Assembly: GCF_900115615.1 (NCBI RefSeq)
Contig: NZ_FOXB01000021.1
Span: 1-38,752, forward strand
Direction of reading: 5' to 3'
Length of the DNA stretch: 38,752 bases
Origin: Hydrogenimonas thermophila
Lineage (GTDB): Bacteria; Campylobacterota; Campylobacteria; Campylobacterales; Hydrogenimonadaceae
Shown here: piece by piece, positions 34,055 through 38,752 of the stretch
How positions within the stretch are numbered: position 1 is the first letter of the stretch
How the letters are laid out: the number at the start of each line of letters is the position of its first letter
The notes under the pieces: generated by a model
What the model saw: only the letters and a program-made list of their open reading frames with translations
Databases searched by the model: none
Told to the model about the DNA's origin: nothing
Program-made: the position numbers and the translations under genes

Positions 34055-35139
34055 AACAATTTATTCTTTTACTAACAGCCTTCATATATTTACAAGCCCA
34101 AGAGATAGTTGTTGAAAAAGCAAAACTGCAAAGCTTTGGAAAACTGCTAATTACCAATGCAAAAATAGTACAACTATCCAATCAACAACAGCAAATTGTC
34201 TCACGCCTTGGAGGTCATCTTGAAGAGTATTACGTTAAACCGGGAGAGACAGTAAAAAAAGGTGCTCCTATTGCAAAAATTAAGTCATTAGAGCTTTCAA
34301 AGATGACAGCCGACTTTATAGCAATTGGTAAAAAGATAGATGCGGCTCGTGAAAGATTCTCTTCAACAAAAAAACTGTTTGAAAAAGGGTTGGCATCAAA
34401 GCAAGACTTAAACAAAGAACAAATAGCCCTTGCATCAATTGAAGCAAATAGAAACAGCCTTGCTTCACAACTTAAATCTCTTGGAATAAACCTAAATAGC
34501 TTAAAAGGTGCAACAGATACTCTACTCATTTATGCACACGCCGATGGATTGGTCAGCCGTTTGCTAATTCCACTGCATACAAACCTAAATGCTCAAACAC
34601 CAATTGTTTCATTAGTGCAAAAAAGTGGCTACTATGCCATTGCCTATATCAGTGTAAAAGAGGCATTGAATCTTCCAAAAGATATTCAAGGCAGACTAAG
34701 TATTGGCAATCTAAGTTTTAAGTGCAGATATATGTATCTACTTCCAAAAATAGATGAAGAGACACAACGAGCGCAAATGCTCTTTTGGATTGAAAGCAGT
34801 AACAAACCGCTTCTTTTAAATGCCTTTGCCCAAATGGAGATAAATCTACCGCCATTTAAAAAATATGTTGCCATAAAGCGTTCAGCATTAACAATGTTCA
34901 AAGGTGAGTGGGTTGTTTTCATTCCAAAAAAAGAGGAAGATCACGATGAGCATAATGAAAAAGATGAGCATCATCACGAAGAGATCCCATATGAGATACG
35001 TGTTGTAGATGTCATAGAGAGATTTGAAGATAAAGTTGCCGTAAAAGGGTTAAAAGATGGCGAAGAGTATGTTGCTGACGGAGTCTATTTTGTCAAATCA
35101 GCGCTTTTAAAGTCTGAAATTGGCGGACACGGTCATTAA
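34051..35139 (+). CDS. Periplasmic adaptor (membrane-fusion protein) of the metal efflux system
   Basis: The 362-residue protein has a signal peptide (about 1-16, ending LQAQ), a lipoyl/barrel-sandwich half (VSRLGGHLEEYYVKPGETVKKGAPIAKI), a helical hairpin (about 83-142), the second lipoyl half (YAHADGLVSRLLIPLHTNL) and beta-barrel domains. A segment at about residues 295-311 is packed with His, Asp and Glu (five His), and the C-terminus ends GGHGH; both are likely metal-binding. Its length and lack of the CusB N-terminal methionine cluster suggest divalent metals such as zinc, cobalt, cadmium or nickel over copper or silver, but that is inference. The RND gene follows after 10 bases. Confidence 0.86.
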   Translation: MKQFILLLTAFIYLQAQEIVVEKAKLQSFGKLLITNAKIVQLSNQQQQIVSRLGGHLEEYYVKPGETVKKGAPIAKIKSLELSKMTADFIAIGKKIDAARERFSSTKKLFEKGLASKQDLNKEQIALASIEANRNSLASQLKSLGINLNSLKGATDTLLIYAHADGLVSRLLIPLHTNLNAQTPIVSLVQKSGYYAIAYISVKEALNLPKDIQGRLSIGNLSFKCRYMYLLPKIDEETQRAQMLFWIESSNKPLLLNAFAQMEINLPPFKKYVAIKRSALTMFKGEWVVFIPKKEEDHDEHNEKDEHHHEEIPYEIRVVDVIERFEDKVAVKGLKDGEEYVADGVYFVKSALLKSEIGGHGH

Positions 35140-35149
35140 GGATGCATAA

Positions 35150-38100
35150 ATGAGACAATTTTTTAAATGGCTTATTCGCTACAAATTTCTTGTTATTGCC
35201 CTGTTTGTTGCAATTGCAGGTTTTGGATATCAGGCATATCGTGAAATTCCTGTAGATGCTTTTCCAGATATTACCCCAAAACAGGTTGTAATCTATACTG
35301 AAAGCCAGGGAAATTCAGCTGGGGATATTGAAAAACTAATAACCTACCCCATAGAATCGGCAATGGCTGGATTGCCTGGAGTTAAAATGATATTGAGTAA
35401 CTCTATATTTGGTCTCTCTTATGTCTCAATCTTTTTTGAAGATGATTATGACACTTACCTTCTGCGCCAACTGGTAACTGAGCGTCTAAACAGTGTTGAT
35501 ATTCCAAAAGGTTGGGGAAAACCAGTTATGGGACCTAATACAACAGGTCTTGGACAGGTCTTTTGGTATCAGATAAAAGATAATAGCTCTAAACTAAGCC
35601 TTACGGAGCTTAAAGAACTGCAAGAGTACGTTGTAGCACCGATGCTTAAAGCAGTTAACGGTGTTGAAGAGGTAATTGGCTGGGGCGGATTTGAGAAGCA
35701 GTATGAAGTAGTGATTGACCCTAAACTGTTGCAAGCACTGGGTGTAACATATGATGAAATCATAGAAGCTCTTCAAAGAGCCAACCAAAGTGCCGGCGGG
35801 CAGTACTTGGAAATGAATAGAGAGCAGTATCTCATTCGTGGCAGTGGATTTTACCAGAGTATTAACGATATAAAAAATACAGTAGTAAAAACAAAAGAGC
35901 TTAAAGCTGTTACAATTGAAGATTTAGCAGAAGTGCGCATTGGAAAAGCTCCACGATTTGGTGCTGTAACAATTGATGGTAAAGAGGCAATGTTTGGAAT
36001 GGTACTTCAACGAAGCGGTACAAATGCTGCTAAAGTTGTTGAAAGAATCAAGGAAAAACTTCCTTTAATTAACGCTGCATTGCCTGAAGGGGTGGAGATT
36101 CATACCATCTATGATCGTACCGAAATCACAAATAAAGCAGTTGCTACTATGACAAATGCACTTCTAAGTGGTACAATTCTTGTAGCAATAGTTCTTTTTC
36201 TATCTCTTTTTGAGTTACGAAGCGCATTCATTGTCATCATCTCTCTTCCACTATCACTGCTTATAGCCTTTTTATTAATGAAACAGTTTGGTATTAGTGC
36301 CAATTTAATGAGCCTTAGCGGTCTTGCAATAGCCATAGGAATGATTGTTGACGGAACAATCGTTGTTGTAGAAAATAGCTTTAGGCTTATGCACGACAAT
36401 CCTAAAGCAAATAAACTAGAGATTATTGCCCAAGCTTCAGCAGAAGTAGCTAAACCGGTAGTTTTTGCACTGCTCATCATTGCTGCTGTATTTATTCCGC
36501 TTCTAAGCCTATCTGGACTTGCAGGCAAACTATATGCACCGATGGCAATTAACATAGTCTTTGTAATGCTTGGCTCATTAGCAGTTGCAATGCTGTTGGT
36601 TCCGGTACTTAGTTTTCTTATGCTAAAACCTACAAAGCATAGAGTAAGCCCACTCATAATGGCTATAAAAAAAGTCTATACACCACTACTAAATTTTTCG
36701 CTTAAACACGCCAAAACTGTAACTGCATTTGCTTTCATACTCTTTGGAGTAACTTTCTATCTTCTTAGCCAACAAGGGCGTGAATTTATGCCTGAACTAA
36801 ATGAAGAGTCGATTATGTACCGTGTTATTGCAATTCCAGGTACAGCATTGAGCCAAAGCATACAAAGTTCTAAAGAGATTGAAACATATATACTTCAAAA
36901 CTACCCAAATGAGGTAAAAAGTGTACTTAGTATGATTGGACGAAGTGAAAAGGGTGAAACAGCACAGGCAAACTATATGGAGATTCTGCTTACTCTTCAA
37001 CCAGGCATTAAAAACCTAAAGAGACTTGCCAAGCGTATGACACACGAACTCCAAGAGCATTTTAACTATGTACAATTCATCCCTACCCAACCAATAGGAA
37101 TGCGAATAGAAGAGTTACTTGAAGGGGTTAAAGCTGAACTTGCAGTAAAAATTTATGGAGAGAATCAAAAGATTTTAGAGACTATTGCATCTCAAATTCA
37201 ACAAACTCTAAGAGGCATTGAAGGATTGGAACGTACTGAAGTTGAAACACAACTTGGACAGGCTCAAATTACAATTCAACCAAACTTTTTGGCACTATCA
37301 AGGTATGGAATCGGTGTAGATGAAGTTATGCGCATCATTCGCCACGGCATAGGAGAAGAGCCTGTGACTGAAAAAATCGAAGGTGTAAGACGCTTTGGCA
37401 TTGTTGCAAAAATAGAAGATGCAAAAAAAGATTTCAAAACATTAAGATCCATAATGATTAGAAGTAAAAGTGGAAAAATGGTGCCATTAAATGAAGTGTG
37501 TGAAATAAGCATCGTTCAAGGTCCGTCATTTATCAAGCGTGAAGATTTAAGCAGATATATGGTTATTTCAATGGATGTTGAAGGTCGAGATATCGCCTCA
37601 TTTGTCAAAGAGGCAAATAAAAAGATTCAGCAATCTGTATCTATTCCTAAAGGGTATTACATCCGTTGGGCAGGTGATTTTAAAAATATGCAAGAGGCTA
37701 CAAAAAAGCTGATGATCATCATTCCTATAACCATTGGTCTTATAATCCTTCTTCTATATACAGCTTTTAACTCGTTCAAAAAATCTCTTCTTATTCTAAT
37801 GGGTGTACCACTTGGACTAATTGGCGGCATTATAGCTCTTCTTATTAGCGGTGAGTATCTTAGTGTATCGGCTATTGTTGGTTTTATTGCAATATTCGCT
37901 ATTGCTATACTAAATGGCATTGTGCTAGTCAGTTTCATAGATGAACTTAGAGAAAAATTTCCAGATGTCAAACTTGAAACAGTTCTTAAAGATGCAACAT
38001 TACTGCGTCTTCGACCTGTTTTGATGACAGCTTTTACGACACTATTTGGCATTTTGCCACTGCTCTATGCATCAGGAGTCGGTAGTGAAATTCAGTACCC

Positions 38101-38197
38101 GTTAGCAGTTGTCGTTACAGGTGGGATTATAAGCTCTACACTCTTAACACTGTTAGTACTTCCTTCACTTTACCTTCTTTTTTATAAAAAAACTTGA
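35150..38197 (+). CDS. Heavy-metal RND efflux pump (CzcA/CusA family)
   Basis: The 1015-residue pump has the duplicated 12-helix RND layout and opens like the heavy-metal class (FPDITPKQVVIYTESQG, PIESAMAGLPGV). Helix 4 reads GLAIAIGMIVDGTIVVVEN, with Asp401 and Glu408 matching two of the three proton-relay acids of CzcA; the third (the Asp of DFG in CzcA) is Ala395. In my alignment from memory, of the CusA methionine triad only one Met is retained (YMEILLTL); the others fall on Glu (RIEELLEG) and Ile (RYGIGVDEV). This argues against a standard copper/silver pump. Substrate is therefore a divalent metal by inference. It is the last gene of the operon. Confidence 0.9.
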   Translation: MRQFFKWLIRYKFLVIALFVAIAGFGYQAYREIPVDAFPDITPKQVVIYTESQGNSAGDIEKLITYPIESAMAGLPGVKMILSNSIFGLSYVSIFFEDDYDTYLLRQLVTERLNSVDIPKGWGKPVMGPNTTGLGQVFWYQIKDNSSKLSLTELKELQEYVVAPMLKAVNGVEEVIGWGGFEKQYEVVIDPKLLQALGVTYDEIIEALQRANQSAGGQYLEMNREQYLIRGSGFYQSINDIKNTVVKTKELKAVTIEDLAEVRIGKAPRFGAVTIDGKEAMFGMVLQRSGTNAAKVVERIKEKLPLINAALPEGVEIHTIYDRTEITNKAVATMTNALLSGTILVAIVLFLSLFELRSAFIVIISLPLSLLIAFLLMKQFGISANLMSLSGLAIAIGMIVDGTIVVVENSFRLMHDNPKANKLEIIAQASAEVAKPVVFALLIIAAVFIPLLSLSGLAGKLYAPMAINIVFVMLGSLAVAMLLVPVLSFLMLKPTKHRVSPLIMAIKKVYTPLLNFSLKHAKTVTAFAFILFGVTFYLLSQQGREFMPELNEESIMYRVIAIPGTALSQSIQSSKEIETYILQNYPNEVKSVLSMIGRSEKGETAQANYMEILLTLQPGIKNLKRLAKRMTHELQEHFNYVQFIPTQPIGMRIEELLEGVKAELAVKIYGENQKILETIASQIQQTLRGIEGLERTEVETQLGQAQITIQPNFLALSRYGIGVDEVMRIIRHGIGEEPVTEKIEGVRRFGIVAKIEDAKKDFKTLRSIMIRSKSGKMVPLNEVCEISIVQGPSFIKREDLSRYMVISMDVEGRDIASFVKEANKKIQQSVSIPKGYYIRWAGDFKNMQEATKKLMIIIPITIGLIILLLYTAFNSFKKSLLILMGVPLGLIGGIIALLISGEYLSVSAIVGFIAIFAIAILNGIVLVSFIDELREKFPDVKLETVLKDATLLRLRPVLMTAFTTLFGILPLLYASGVGSEIQYPLAVVVTGGIISSTLLTLLVLPSLYLLFYKKT

Positions 38198-38205
38198 CAA
38201 ATATT

Positions 38206-38231
38206 TTCTGTGGCAGATTAATGCCACAGAA
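38206..38231. terminator. Perfect hairpin between the RND and sulfhydrylase genes
   Basis: A perfect 10-base stem (38206-38215 with 38222-38231, core CTGTGGCA) with a six-base loop follows the pump stop codon. It lies between convergent genes. T-tracts are poor on the plus side; on the minus side a T run occurs about 15 bases after the stem. Probably a bidirectional terminator. Confidence 0.65.
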
Positions 38232-38285
38232 GGTATGTAACAAGTCTAATATCTCCAGTAAAGCCAAAGGTTTAAATAGAGTATT

Positions 38286-38752
38286 TTATTTCGTTTCTAA
38301 AGCAAGTTTCAAATCTTCAATCAAATCATTAGGATCTTCCAACCCTATGCTAAGACGTATAAGTCCTGGTTTAACACCGCAAGCTTTCATCTCTTCATCA
38401 CTCAACTGCTGATGTGTTGTGCTTGCTGGATGGGTGATAATACTTTTACTATCACCTATATTTACTACCAAAGAGAATATTTTAGTTTTATCTACAATCT
38501 GTTTAGCTGTTTCAAAATCTTCAACTTCAAAGCTAAGCAGACCGCTGCTCATACCATCTTTAAAGTATTTCATTGCCATCTCATAGTTTGAGTTACTCTT
38601 AAGACCTGGGTAATTAACTTTTAGTACTTTTGGATGCTCTTCTAAAAACTCTGCCACTTTTTTAGCACTATTAGAGTGAACTGGCATTCTTATTGGCAAT
38701 GTCTCTAATCCTTGAATAAAGAGCCAGCTATTAAAAGGTGCTACTACTGCAC
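38286..38752 (-). CDS. metY: O-acetylhomoserine sulfhydrylase (MetY-like), C-terminal part
   Basis: Only the last 155 or so residues are in the window; the frame is open to the right edge, beginning APFNSWLFIQGLETLPIRM. That segment, the HPASTTHQQLSDEE stretch and the terminal LIRLSIGLEDPNDLIEDL are diagnostic of the Cys/Met-metabolism PLP family, in the form closest to O-acetylhomoserine aminocarboxypropyltransferase, which makes homocysteine from O-acetylhomoserine and sulfide. The PLP lysine lies beyond the edge. A TTG at 38699 could pass for a start but is internal, since the reading frame and homology continue past it. Confidence 0.9.
   Translation of the reverse strand, partial: AVVAPFNSWLFIQGLETLPIRMPVHSNSAKKVAEFLEEHPKVLKVNYPGLKSNSNYEMAMKYFKDGMSSGLLSFEVEDFETAKQIVDKTKIFSLVVNIGDSKSIITHPASTTHQQLSDEEMKACGVKPGLIRLSIGLEDPNDLIEDLKLALETK

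Noticed and set aside
36109-36657. 182-codon open frame on the minus strand opposite the metal RND pump
   Set aside because: It is antisense to a clear RND gene, has low-complexity Ser/Ile/Ala-rich sequence, no ribosome site and no recognisable domain.
38286-38699. A complete 137-codon gene starting at TTG 38699
   Set aside because: The frame and the family similarity (QGLETLPIRM) continue upstream to the window edge, so this is the tail of a longer gene.
1-38752. CRISPR arrays, tRNA or rRNA genes, insertion sequences, prophage genes
   Set aside because: I looked for regularly spaced repeats, cloverleaf-like segments, transposase-like frames and terminal inverted repeats, and found none that hold up.

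Overview
The window is an AT-rich, densely packed chromosomal stretch whose gene order points to a Campylobacterota (epsilonproteobacterial) genome. Two neighbourhoods support this. The run ubiD-like / hemC / proS / hemA / polyprenyl synthase / small exported protein / DUF2018 matches what I recall of Campylobacter jejuni Cj0546-Cj0540 and Helicobacter pylori HP0237-HP0242. The run rsmH / (divergent) PpiD-like / ftsA / ftsZ matches C. jejuni Cj0693c-Cj0696. The biotin and tryptophan genes, the metal-efflux operon and the TamAB pair fit a free-living, Sulfurovum- or Sulfurimonas-like relative rather than a reduced pathogen, but I cannot name a genus from this window.

Layout. 1-169 holds no gene I can support, and a FlgO-family exported protein follows (170-715). 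From 15341 down to 735 almost everything is on the minus strand: bioA, rsmH, a small FtsL-like membrane protein, an RND transporter without visible partners, and then the heme/quinone cluster. That cluster has its own extended -10 promoter at about 9446-9454 and runs DUF2018, exported protein, polyprenyl diphosphate synthase, hemA, proS, fxsA, a DsbC/DsbG-like thiol protein, hemC and the UbiD-type decarboxylase. Several junctions overlap by 1 or 4 bases, suggesting translational coupling.

At 15.5 kb transcription diverges: a PpiD-like periplasmic chaperone, ftsA and ftsZ form a tight plus-strand division operon ending at a strong hairpin (19644-19670). The next block is minus-strand: an MlaF-type ATPase with a DUF4149-like membrane protein, a RelE/RHH toxin-antitoxin pair and the sbcDC nuclease genes. 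From 26.5 kb the plus strand carries tamA-tamB, a stand-alone trpB, and a four-gene Czc/Cus-type metal export operon (small CzcI-like protein, outer-membrane channel, His-rich adaptor, RND pump). The window ends inside a minus-strand O-acetylhomoserine sulfhydrylase gene that runs off the right edge.

Most of the window is recognisable housekeeping. I see no CRISPR array, rRNA, tRNA, insertion sequence or phage gene. The least explained items are the partnerless RND pump wedged between a division gene and the heme cluster, the repeat-built hairpin directly upstream of the FtsL-like gene, and the CzcI-like protein heading the metal operon together with that pump's unusual transport residues. 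Gene-order comparisons and family motif comparisons are from memory; no search was run.
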